Source: Gavia stellata (taxonomy: Eukaryota; Chordata; Aves; Gaviiformes; Gaviidae). From it: a DNA stretch of 64,000 bases. The DNA lies in the NCBI RefSeq assembly GCF_030936135.1, contig NC_082595.1, forward strand, positions 105,441,334 to 105,505,333. Direction: 5' to 3'. The stretch's first letter is position 1. Every line of letters begins with the position of its first letter. The notes beneath the pieces were generated by a model, which worked only from the letters and a program-made list of their open reading frames with translations, ran no database searches and had not been told where the DNA came from. This document shows positions 25,848-37,300 of the stretch, one piece after another. The translations under genes were made by a program, and so were the position numbers.

Positions 25848-26381
25848 GCGCTGGTGAAGCCACACCTCAAATACTGTGTTCAGTTTTGGGCCCCTCACTA
25901 CAAGAAGGACATTGAGGTGCTGGAGTGTGTCCAGAGCAGAGCAACAAAGCTGGTGAGGGGTTTGGAGCACAAGTCTTCTGAGGAGCGGTTGAGAGAACTG
26001 GGGTTGTTTAGCCTGGAGAAGAGGAGGCTGAAGGGAGACCTTATCCCTCTCTACAATTACCTGAAAGGAGGTTGCAGAGAGGTGGGTGTTGGTCTCTTCT
26101 CCCAAGTGACTAGCGACAGGACAAGAGGAAATGGCCTCAAGTTCTGCCAGGGGAAGTTCAGGATGGATATTAGGAAAATGTCTTTACTGAGAGAGTGGTG
26201 AAGCATTGGCAGAGGCTGCCCAGGGAGGTGGTTGGGTCACCATCCCTGGAGGTGTTCAAGGAATGTGTGGACATGGCATTGTGGGACACGGTTTATTGGG
26301 CATGGTGGTGTTGGGTTGATGGTTGGACTTGATGATCTTACAGGTCTTTTCCAACCTCAGTGATTCTGTGATTTTACGATA
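25848..26381 (+). mobile_element. CR1 LINE fragment, plus orientation
   Basis: It contains the end of the ORF2 frame (25836-26201 is open and resembles the usual CR1 C-terminal reading '[20 protein letters not shown]'). It then runs through the 3' UTR to 'caacctcagtgattctgtg' at the terminus. It is 5'-truncated and among the better preserved copies. Confidence 0.93.
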
Positions 26382-26684
26382 AACAAAAGGACAAGTGAAT
26401 ATTTACTTTCCACACGTAACACAACAGGGGTGGTACATTTCTGGTGTTGATTCTGAGTAATAATTTATCAAAAAGATATAGAAGGCACAAAGCACACACT
26501 ACATCAAAAATAGTACTTCTGGAGATGCTGGTTTGGCTTCTGAACCAGAAACCCCCTCAGTTCTTAAAACAACAACTGGTACACACTACTGTTTGAACTT
26601 GAAGGATTTTCTGCTACTTAATAGCCATATAAAATAAAATATTCAGGTCCCAACTTTATTCTCTGCCAAGCACTGGTATTATTG

Positions 26685-26740
26685 AGTAGTGGATAGAGAG
26701 CTGGACTGTGTTTGTTCAAAGAGTGGCAAAAGCTCCTTTG
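26685..26740 (+). repeat. Possible MIR-like or tRNA-derived SINE relic
   Basis: TAGTGGATAGAG (26687-26698), followed by GAGCTGGACTGTG and then TTGTTCAAAGAG (26712-26723), resembles the A-box and B-box region of old amniote tRNA-derived SINEs. The spacing is shorter than in a tRNA and there is no clear tail. Confidence 0.25.
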
Positions 26741-27239
26741 GCCAACCATACTGAAATTATTCAGAGATTTATAGAACATCTATGTAACCATAGAGAAAGG
26801 AGATTTCCAGTCAGGCCAGCATGTGTTGTGAAGGAAGGCAGCGCTGACTCATGCAGACTGAATTATGGAAAATAAAGTTTTGCCAACTACAGAGTTTTAC
26901 TTGCAAAACCTACCTGCAGCGCAGGCAGTCAGAAACATTCAAGTACACATCAATTTCACAAGTTTCGAGTGCTGGCAATAACACATTAGTGGCATTAAGC
27001 AAGGTTATTTGTTGCAATTTGCAATCCTTGTGCTGTAATTAGCAAATAATACCTTGGTAAGCCAGAGCTGCAAGTTCATTTCAGATGCGTTTGTTTCTCC
27101 ACGCTCATGTTTTAATGCAAGCCAAGAAGCCAGTCTAATCCCAATAGGCTGGTAAATGCATTTTTTCCCAAAGCTTTCAGTTTTAGGTGCTAGAAACATG
27201 TCATTGGGTACATGTTGTTAGGTTATGTGATAAAAGTTC

Positions 27240-27710
27240 ATGTGCATGCCCACAGGGAGACAATGGTTGGGAAGCCCAAACAACACCCAGCCCAGCTACT
27301 CCTCACAGGGGCCATCAGCCCATCAAAGACCCACCTCCACAAGCCCAGAGGAGCACAAGGGCACAATGGCAGGTGACAACCCAAGCTACAGACTCCCAAG
27401 GAGTGAACACCTTCTCTGGGCCTTTCCCAGGGCTGTCCCAGCAGAGCCATCAGCCCCAGGGTCCAGGCGAGAAACTCATCAGGGTGAGTCTTGGGAGCAG
27501 CTCTCCAGGACCGTGGGGGTCACTGCCTTGGGGGTGTGCTGCACATTACGGGACGCAGGGGAAGAGCATTTTAGGACTGCACAGGACATATTATGGAATG
27601 TTTAGGGGAGGAACCAAAGGTGGGGAAAGGGAGGGATTTTGGTGATTTGGGGAGGAACAAGTGTGGGAAATAGAGGGGCCTTGGGGGATGGTATGTTCAG
27701 ATGCCAGCAA
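27240..27710. repeat. GC-richer block, possible dispersed repeat
   Basis: This segment is clearly GC-richer than its flanks and has open frames on both strands (152 codons on plus). It ends in a purine-rich part at about 27604-27662 ('gaggaaccaaaggtgggg'). The compositional step suggests an inserted element such as an LTR piece. I could not name a family and saw no terminal repeats or target duplication. Confidence 0.25.
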
Positions 27711-30289
27711 CTAGGGAGACTGGAATCCAGGAACGAGTACTGCTCTTAAGTAGTGTACCTCATGGTGTACCTTTTACCTGAATTTTGTGAGGTTCTCTGG
27801 AATTACATGTTGCTTTTAAGGGTTGAATTATATAAGAATCAACTTTGAAATAAATCTTCTCAGATCTTTCAGAATGTTTTGTGAGTTGCTGTGAAAAGGA
27901 AAGGTTTCCAGAGTCACAGATTTCTGGAAAGATGCAGGCATGCTATAGAGGAAATAAGTATTATGATAAAGATAGGCGAAACAGTGTAAGACAGTAAACG
28001 TATGATGAATAGCATAATTAATAAAATCAGGGATTCATTGACAGGGCAAACAGATCACTCTGATTCTAAGCTGGCTTATGGAAGTCTACACAAAAGCTCT
28101 GTGTTGATGAAACACAGAAGTTTCCCCTGATCGTGACTCTTGCTTGCCAGATGTAACACTGACATTTTGAGGTGCTACTGCCCCACTCTGCCTGACATTC
28201 TGCTGCACTTCTCCATGAGAGGCAACAGAGGCAAAGACAAACTCTTCCGCCAGCTGCTGCAAGTAACAACATCATGCAGTACCTCCAATCAGTGGCTTAA
28301 AGTTGTTGCGTTCAGAGGGTTGGATCTAGTTTTGCAGTCTCTCGCCAAAACTGAGTTGGCCATTTAGATTTAGGGGGTTTCTGCACTTGGAAGTTGTTTT
28401 TGAAGAGTGGTAAGTCTTTCAGAGCAAGTAATTTTGTAACTTACATTGACATTAACATTCAACAGAGTTCAAGCCAGAGCTGAAATCAATGGAGTGTGGA
28501 AAGAGACCATACCATCGGCCATTAATGCTTCATTTGCATTTTCATGCCAGATTTGTCTTGCTTTCATGCTGCTTCTTGCTTTGGTAAGGGAAACCTATAA
28601 CGATTTGCTGATCTACTTCACTGATCTCCTCAGAGCCTGTCTTAAAATTCATTTGCCTGAAGAATGTTATAACGGTTAGACTGCAGAGTCACTAAAACAA
28701 CATCAGTTGTCTAATAACTAATGATTCTAATATTTCTGTCCAATAATCCTCACCTGTCTGTTACCTTTAACCTTCAAGTCTAAATAGTTTAAGGCAAAAT
28801 TGTCTTTTTGTCCTATGTCAGCAGTGTCAGGAAAAGGGCTTTTACTGCCTAATAAAATAAATTCATTGGCAGTTAGCACTGGCAGTCCTTCCAAAGAGAC
28901 ACTATGCTGAATTGCTGTAGTTGAAATTTGCTTTTCCACTTCTGCACTGGGATCATCTTGATTGGATGACACTGCCTAGATTCCTATCTTGGCACTTAGC
29001 AAGCGTATTAGCTGGAGTAACAACCGTAAACATGGCAGTTTCAACCTGCTAGAAATACCAAGTGTATAATAGTTGTGTCCCGTGTTTCTGCCACGCTGAA
29101 GTCCTGGACCATTTTGTCTTACAAGGAGCCAGTTCAGTCCTGTCTAAGTAGCACTCACTAGATTGAGAGGATTTAAAATCAGATAAAAGAGAAGAAGCTC
29201 TCAAGACTTAATACAGAGTTACGGCAAAGGAAAGGAGCTTTGTCACTGTTGTAAGGACATCAGAATAACAATAGGTCCCTGGGAAAGTTCACAAGATCTA
29301 CGTTTAGCATCATGAAGTCTTCATCAGTCCTGGAGTGGTAAACAAGAAACAAGTAACTTTATTGGCATTTTTCCAGGTGAATCTACATCAGCAAACTCTG
29401 CATTGTTGACATTAAAATGGATAAACTCAGTGTAGCTGTGCATCCTCAGACTATCCTTAACTTCATCCCTCAGTCAGAGAAACCATATAGAGAAAGCACA
29501 TATCAGTTCTGCAGCTATAAGGCAGCTTTGAATCAGAGCTTGCAGTAAGTCAATTTTAGGCACAAATCCATAGAAAAGTTTAGTTCCAGTGCTTGCAGAA
29601 CTACTTTATTTTTTCACCAGGCCCCCAACCTTTTTCAGTGCAGAAGGTGAATAATGCTTGCAAGATGAATGGTGCTTACTGAATTGTTACTTTCAAGTTT
29701 TTATAATCCTCATTATTCACTGTATAGCATTGGGCTTTATTTAATATATACCATTAAGAGCTAGTGCTGAGTAGAAATACATTTTAGTTATTTTTCTCTT
29801 GGGTTTTTATGTTGTTCTTACTGTAACGGGTGCTTCACAAATGCAGCTCTTTCTTCACAAGATTTCTGAGGCAAGTTAATATTAGTATTTTCATCTTACA
29901 GATGAAGGACAGAAAGGTGGAGCAATTTAAGCACGAACATTTCAAACATCCGCTATTTTTGGATATTTCTCTTGAGACAAAAAGGCTTGAAGGACTTGCT
30001 CTGCGTAGCTGTCACGGTTTCATTTGAAGCTGGATGTGCTTTCTTTCCACATAGCCGATCACACATAGCTCAAGTCAGCACCGCAGAAATGAAAGGTTGG
30101 TACAAGCTACAGCACAATGCTTCACCATGCGAAGCAATTTCAGTCAGCGCTTGCCACAATCCCACCTTCCTTCTGTTCCCAGCCGTATGCTCCCCTCCCC
30201 TCGCACAAGTGCTGGCACCTGCCCGACTCCTTCAGTGAGCTAAACCTAGAGAGAGGGGCAAAAATGTGCGATTAGTGTTTGACAACAAG

Positions 30290-30560
30290 TTATGGAATAA
30301 GCTTCATATTTATAATAATGCATTATTATAAAGTATATCTATTTATTATTAGTTTATATGAGTAATAATCCCGAAATAGCTGTTTTGCTTATGAATAATC
30401 ATGCATTAGTAATTATATAGTAGTCACATATTAATTTACACAATGTATTTATGAAGCCATTAATTACATAGTTATTACTAACTGACATTATTTATAATTT
30501 ATTTTAAATAACTTATAAAGCATTATAAATTATATGTATAATAACAAAACCGGGTACGTT
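30290..30560. repeat. AT-rich palindromic tract
   Basis: A low-complexity A/T tract made of recurring TTATAA, ATTATAAA and TAATAAT words. It includes a perfect 24-bp palindrome at 30309-30332 (arms TTTATAATAATG / CATTATTATAAA). It ends about 130 bp before the GCFC2 CpG island. Confidence 0.85.
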
Positions 30561-30933
30561 TTTGATGACCTAGCAACAAGCAGGGGAAGCCCCTGCCACA
30601 AACAGGCCCGCGGCCCTTTAAACTAATTTCATTTTTACGCATCAATGATCAATTAATTACCAGCAAAACGTCTTCCACTTCCCACCCCCGGGCTACTCCC
30701 CTCAGCCCGCACCACAAGGCCCCGCCCGCGCCCCGCTGCCCCTCACGCGCGCACAGCACCTGCACCTGCACCCGCCCACCCTCCGGCTCCTCAACGGTTA
30801 AACGCGGGACACGCCCCCTCGCCCTCATTGGGCATCTGTTCCCCGTACCCCGCCCACCTCCCGGCGGGGGGAGGTGGGTCTGCGCCGTGGGGCGGGGCTT
30901 GCGCAAGGGCGGAGGTGGAGTGTTGAGGTCGTC

Positions 30934-30943
30934 GCGCATGCGC
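30934..30943. promoter_or_regulatory. NRF1-type site GCGCATGCGC
   Basis: A perfect 10-bp match to the NRF1 consensus core, palindromic. The same ten bases occur in the MRPL19 promoter at 57729-57738. An in-frame upstream ATG (30938) lies inside the motif but has a weak Kozak context. Confidence 0.7.
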
Positions 30944-30985
30944 GTTGAGGAGGCGGTGCGCGCGGGGCTTCCGCCGCCGTTCGCC

Positions 30986-31361
30986 ATGTTCCGGCGTCCC
31001 CCGCGCAACTTCCGCGGCCGGCGGCGCGCGGTCTCCAGCGGTAGCAGCGACGAGGAGGAGCCGGCCCCTGCCCCGGCCCCTGCCCCGCCGCCGCCAGACC
31101 CCGGCTCCGACTCCGAGCGGGAAGCGGAGCCTGAGGAAGGCGAGGGCGGTCCCGGCAGCGCCGCCGCGTCCCCGGAGGGGGCCAGGGCCGCCGCAGCGGA
31201 GGGGCCGCTGTCCCCAGCGGAGCCGGCGGGCAGCCCCGGGGGCCGGGAGGAGAGTGGAAGGGCGTCTGCGGGCCGAGGGCCGCGCCTCGCTGGAGCCGGA
31301 ACCGGGCCGGCGCGGGGGGGAAAGGTGCTGCTGAGCTTCGGTAGTGAGGAGGAGCGGGAAG
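30986..31361 (+). CDS. GCFC2: GCFC2 coding exon 1
   Basis: It encodes residues 1-125 and ends in phase 1 (g|gtaagg). It starts [14 protein letters not shown], a basic patch, followed by SSGSSDEEE and then Pro/Ala/Gly/Glu-rich low complexity. The high GC content comes from the CpG island and produces long spurious frames on the other strand. Confidence 0.9.
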
Positions 31362-34300
31362 GTAAGGGGTCGGCGGCGTGCCCCCTCCGGAGGGCCGGCG
31401 GAGCCTCACCCGCCCCGGGGTAGCAGCCGGCACCCTCACACCCCGCCGGCCTGGAGAGCAGGAGCCGGAGGGTCGGGGAGGAGCAGCCGGGCTGGGAGCT
31501 TGGAGGAACAGGCTGCGCCTCCGCATCCCGCGTACAGGGGCGGTTTGAGCCTGGCTGAGCCCCGGTTGGTGACCCGGGGAGCCGCAGGTCACCTTTATGC
31601 CTCTTTGTGATCGAACCCAGGAACGCTATGTTATGGATGGGGTTGTTGTGAGGGTTTATAAGAGAAACGCGTATAAAAACACTTCGAAGATGACAAACGG
31701 CCGTGTGCTTTTGACTGGGAAGCTTCTGAAAGCTTTTTAGAGCTGGAGAAAACCAGCGAAAACAAGAAGATATATGTGATTCCATGGCTAGCATAGTTAA
31801 TGATGAACGAGCTTAAATAACTGGAACTTAAATGTTTAATTGATTCTTCTGGGCTGTTGCTTTTGTAGCTGATGATACAAGACAGGTCAGGGCAGCTTAC
31901 AGGAGTCAATTCGTGATGGACACAGAGTGCAAAGTAACAATACATTTCAACAGTACAGTGTCGCTGTATTGGGGAGACTGAGCTGCACAGTTTTAGATTA
32001 AGAGGTGATGGATCTTGAGTGATAAAGCCATAGAACTAAGATTTAATGCAGCCAGAACTTCCAAAAATATGCTGTGCACACATAGAGATTACAGGTACTT
32101 TATATGCACGTATACTGCTCTCTTTGTTAATTAGAATAATTTTATTTTATCTGGACAGGTGAGGAACAATTTTTTAGAATTAGAAAACCATCCTTCAATG
32201 AAGTGACCTTTAGAATTCAAAAGAAAGAAAACCTACTGCCTACACAGACAGACATTGAAAAAAGCAAAAGTAAGTACTTATTTCGGTTAAATATTTTATG
32301 GACTACTTATATGGAAATATGTTCCAAAATCAGTAAGAGAAGAGCGATGTACAAATACTGTTGTTAGATTTTTTTTTACTTGTTATTTGAACCCAGGATT
32401 AAGCTTATGATTTTACTTTACAGGTTTATAATTTTAATCTATTTGTGCTGAAATTATTTTCCGTATGATCTTGGTAAAACAGTATCAGAACTTGGAGGCT
32501 GTTCTTGAGGACACCTGGTTATGCAGAACCCCTGTAGTATATCCAAATTAATAAACTTGGGATAAATTTATACCTCAGCATCGTATCTTTGAAACTGTGC
32601 GGCAACTACCCACTGCTTATTGGTGTCAAATTGCAGTTTGATTTGAGTATTTGCATTGAGAGAATATGTGAGCTTAGTAGGATTTTGTTTGATAAAACTT
32701 AATGTGAACCTTAAACTTTGTGTGATTAAACTTTGGGCTATTACAATATTTGAATATTTTAATTGAATACAGTCAATAGCCTTGATTGTTCCAGTAGTAT
32801 TCCTAGTCTCATTGAACTATGGTAAGTTTCCTATTGGGATATTTGGGGTTTGTGTGTTTTACAAACAAGTGTGCCTTAAAGTTCTCTTCTCCTCTATTCC
32901 CCTTTTGACACCTCTGTCAATTCACAGATATACCCTAATGGTTCCTGTTAGATAAAAATAAATTAGATTGAGAAATAATTCCCTTTGTGATTCAGGTGAG
33001 ATAGTAAATTTTCTTACAACTTCTTACAACAGTATACCTCATACTCTTATAAAAGGTGGCACATTCTGTTGTTCAGTAATCTGATGATTTACTGAAGATG
33101 TAGTGGCAGATGAAGAGAAATCAATGTTTTTAAAGAATTCAAAGATAATTGGAGATGAGAGACATACATAAACCTTTATAGTTTAAATGAGGACTCTGAT
33201 TGTTAATGCTTAAACTGTATTTAAAAAGCACTTTTTTTTTATGAAGTCAAGGGAGATGAATCTGAACATGCTGTGAGCTATCAGGATATTAATCAGTTGT
33301 CGTCTGGGAGCTGATATCATTGCTTTTGTGCATGTAAATGGGCTCTGTGTCTCAGAAGGACCTATTAGTTTAGGACTATCACAGATGCTTTGATTTGAGA
33401 CAAGAACTGGCTTGTAAATGACTGTCTTGGAATGGCAGAAAATTTGACATGTTTTGATGAGGACAGGTGGAGATAAGTGACCAGTCTTTGCTGCAGCAAG
33501 GTGTAAATAGTTACTGGTAGCCACTTACGGAACATCAGATTCCAGCAGCTGAAACTGAAATAATGAATCTTACTTTTTTGCCCCTAATACAGAAATTTGC
33601 CACTTGGAGCCTAGAACTGGCAACACCAAAGGCATTCACGAAGAGGAGGAGGAGGAGGATGAAAGTTATTCTTCACTAAGTGAGGACTACAACAGCTCAG
33701 GCTCTGAAAATGAATCCAGCTGTTCACAGAAGAGGAAGGATTTATCACCAGGTTAGTGTCCTGTTTTTTTTTTTTTAAAGGAAGTTATTTTACAACATTC
33801 TTTGTTTGAAGTACATGACAAGGTAAGTGAGATGAATCCCACTTAGCTTAAATCATGTAAGGTGTAGGCATCTTGTTTGTGTTGAGTCAGGGCTACCCTT
33901 CTTCTGAAAGAATAGTGACGTTTCCCCAATGTTTTTGGTTGCAGATGTTTGTTGTATTTCTGTTAATTCTGGAAATGGATCAGAAATTATGACTACTGGT
34001 TTCAGAAGAAAGGCAGCAAAAATTCCTGTTTAATCATGCAGAATTCCCTTCATGAGATTAAAATATAACTGTATTTGTGCTGATCTGTAAACTTTAGATT
34101 ACTTTATAAACTCACTAAGTTCAGTAACCCTGATCTTTTGGGGAGATGGAGGAAAAGGAGGATGGGCTAAAAGCGATTTATTTAAAAGAAAAAAGTCTAA
34201 GCTTTGTAGACTGGCAGCCACTTTTTAAGGATGCTTTTCCATCTCCTTATATTCAACATAGTAAGCATAGTACATCTTGTGTTCTATGTTCAGAATTGTA

Positions 34301-37300
34301 CAGTGAACCTGAACAGTGGTGATTATTGACATTAGGAATGATACAGAGTGTTGCTTTTAGTCTTTTGCTTAGATTTTCTTTCTCTTCAATGCAGGTAGTA
34401 TCCCTAGTGCAGCTTGTATTGAGGCTGCTCGGAGGAAATGTCACTTAGCCAGGACACGGGCTGATTATCTTCCACTGGATGTTTCAAACAATCATCAGGT
34501 CTCTCGGAGAAGAGAAAGCAGTGATTTAGAGAGTGAAGATGAGTCTGATATGAAGAATCTCAATTTTGTTCCTAAAGTGAGAACTCTTAGGCAGAGGATG
34601 ACTGAACACATGGGTGAGTTTGTGCCATTTCTCCCAGTGGTTGCGGCTTTGTTTTACTGGTGTCTGGGAGAATGTGGGACTTGCCCAGTAAAGAATGAGT
34701 GCAGCACAAGGCTTTGCTGCTCAGGGGTCTTGGCAAAAGGCTGTACAGCTGGTGCTTGATGTTTACGTGGGATCTTAATAGGTCTCAATAATGCCATGGT
34801 GCAGGATCCTTTGAGAAACATTTAAAAAATTATTTTTGGCCTTGTTGACTGCAAAAAATTGCCTTCTAGGAGACACAGCATTTAACATGAATAAAGTTGC
34901 TGTAAATCCTGCCTCCTGCTTCTGGTCCAGTCTTCCCAGTGCTCTCTCTGCATTGGCATTATGACTGTTATTGAAAAAGGGAAAAAAAACTCAACAACCC
35001 AGCCCTTCAGAAGTAAACAAGCCTATCGCACACAAAGCATATCTAGCTTTTCCATTGCTTTTATCCTCTTATAGCTGCTTATAGTTTTGTTTATGACACA
35101 CAGGTTTACTTTATTTTAATAAGGGTTGTAAGGAATGCATAACTACAAGCTGATTCTGCAATTCTAATTATTGCTGATGTGATATTTTTCTATCTGTAGT
35201 ATAGTGTACATTTTGGAACACTCAAGGATTTGCTGTGTATAATGTCTCTCACTGTGTTATAGTCTGTACTTATACTCTTATTTATATGTATTATACACAG
35301 CTTTGCTTTGAGACGTAAAAACGAGATGTTTGTGCTCCTCGTACTGCATTAGTAGTTGCCTGAGAAACAGTATGTTGGGGAAACTAATATTGGTGTGAAT
35401 TCTACAAATCCCACTAGCCATTTCCGAGCCTTCCTTGCCTTTCAGTTTGGAAGTCCTCCATCTGCAGGTTTTTCATCTGCTGTTTCTTGGGCTTATCACT
35501 TCCCAGTAATGGGTGGGAGAACCATTGTTGCTTTAAAAGGAGGAGAACATGAGAGGAAAAAATAAAGGACATAATTACATCTAATAATTATTGTTTTAAC
35601 TTCCAGTGTCTGTGAGTGATGAATCAAGTGAAGATGAAGCACAAATTAAGTGGGAAGAACAGCAAATAAAGAAAGCCGTTAAACTCTCTCAGGTGACACA
35701 TGCTTTCCTAACCACTGGAAGTTGCTTTTTGCTCATAGGCAAGAGAGCTTGTCTAGAGTACTATTGTATCTCCTTCCTGCCCTCTCATTAGAGAGGATTT
35801 TAGGAAGTTATACCCTGATTCTTCAGGGGAAAGACTATTAGAAATATGGGAAGATGATAATGAAAATCTGTAATCTCTGTCTAGCTGTTCAGAAGCAGGG
35901 TATTCTTGCCTACCTCAAAGGCAGGTATCCATATGTGATGGAAGACTGTGAAAAGCAGAGAATAAAATTCTGAACACTGGTTTTTGTTTTGGTTTTTTTT
36001 TTGTTTGCTGCTGTGCAAGGTATCTTGAAAGCAAGAGTACGCAAATAATACAAATGTTAAAAAGTCGCAAAGCAAAAATTATTCTTTTAGTATGTTAAAT
36101 TTCTGTTCGGTGGGAATCTGAGAGTGCTTTTCACAGTTCAGTAGAACTCTTGTCTTGGCGAAACTAAACTGTGTATCTTCTGATTAGCTGGAAGCTGGAA
36201 GACTCTGGATCAGACTAGGAAAATACTAGTGAAATCTCAGCTGTCAGTATAGAAGCATTATTGAAAGCTATTAATGATTTCAGACCAAGACAGCAACTTA
36301 GGTGTACCCCAAATTATGGATTACTTTGTGGTGTTTATATGTTTATGGGCTAATAGTTTTATACAACATATATATGCAGGTTTTTATACTTCATTTCCCT
36401 TGCTTTTGTGTTTTACTTTTCTGTATGACATTTTCTGTACTTAATTTGCTGAATGAAATATGTATCTTTATATCATATGCCTTGTGTATTCAAATGATGT
36501 GTCTTGTTGATCTATAGAACTGCAGAGGTAAAACTTGTGTAAGTGGTGTATTAAAAATTAGCGCTTCAAATTCTTGTAGGAAACTTACGATCGTGCTTCC
36601 CTGCATAAATCTCAACCAGCTAAACCAAAGTTTGATCCCTCTGTTTCTCTACCACCTGTGAACTTGGAAATGGTGAAGAAGCGACTGACTGAAAGGTAAA
36701 TCCTGCTCTTATGAACTTAACTTTTGAATTGTCTGAGTTTTTGTCACAGAATGAGAGATGACAGCTTTGAAGTCTTACTCTTTTTTCAGAGTATTGGATG
36801 ATTTTTGGATTGTTATTTCATGTGTAATGTGCCTGTTATGATGTCTAGAGTACTACAAATTTTTAACTTTACCTGGCAATGCTTTGTTGTAGGGGAGCAT
36901 TTGGACTTTTCAAGAGTGTTTTATCAACTAGAACTTTGGAGAGTAAGTTCATTTAAATGGCAGCAGCTTTTTATGCTTGCCAGTAGTTTTTGACAGGAGC
37001 GTTGGTTCAATGTTATATTTGCCCAGCAAGTGAAACTTCAACCAGGGCAGATGGAGCTGGCAATCCTAGTCCTCTTATGGTGGTTCTTATACCAGCTGCA
37101 AAAAATAGCTCAGTATTTTCTAAAGCAGTGGTAAATTCTCTACAGCCTGTTTAGGCAAACTAGAACCTGTCTTGATTTTTCTTTTTTCTTTAGTCATGGG
37201 CCAGGCTGTGACTTTTCTTTAGCAGTTCAGCTGCTGTATGGGCAGCTGAAGTGTCCTGGGATGGAGGTGGGAACCTCCAAGAGGGTGTGTGAGAAGGACA

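Larger units (their letters stand above)
21201..30690. other. Intergenic region between ITSN2 and GCFC2 promoters
   Basis: This is 9.5 kb between two divergently oriented promoters. I recognise CR1 fragments (22757-22855, 25848-26381), a possible old SINE (26685-26740), a GC-rich block of unknown origin (27240-27710) and an AT-rich palindromic tract (30290-30560). No conserved exon was identified; the open frames of 60-150 codons have no splice or family support. Confidence 0.6.
30691..31560 (+). promoter_or_regulatory. GCFC2: GCFC2 CpG-island promoter
   Basis: This CpG-dense block surrounds exon 1. Visible motifs are an inverted CCAAT box (attgg, 30829-30833), a GC box ggggcggggc (30889-30898) and an NRF1-type palindrome (30934-30943) 43 bp before the chosen ATG. 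There is no TATA box, so this is a typical dispersed housekeeping promoter. Confidence 0.75.

Noticed and set aside
30649-31794. 381-codon minus-strand frame opposite GCFC2 exon 1
   Set aside because: Shadow of the CpG island and the coding exon on the other strand; low-complexity residues and no splice logic.
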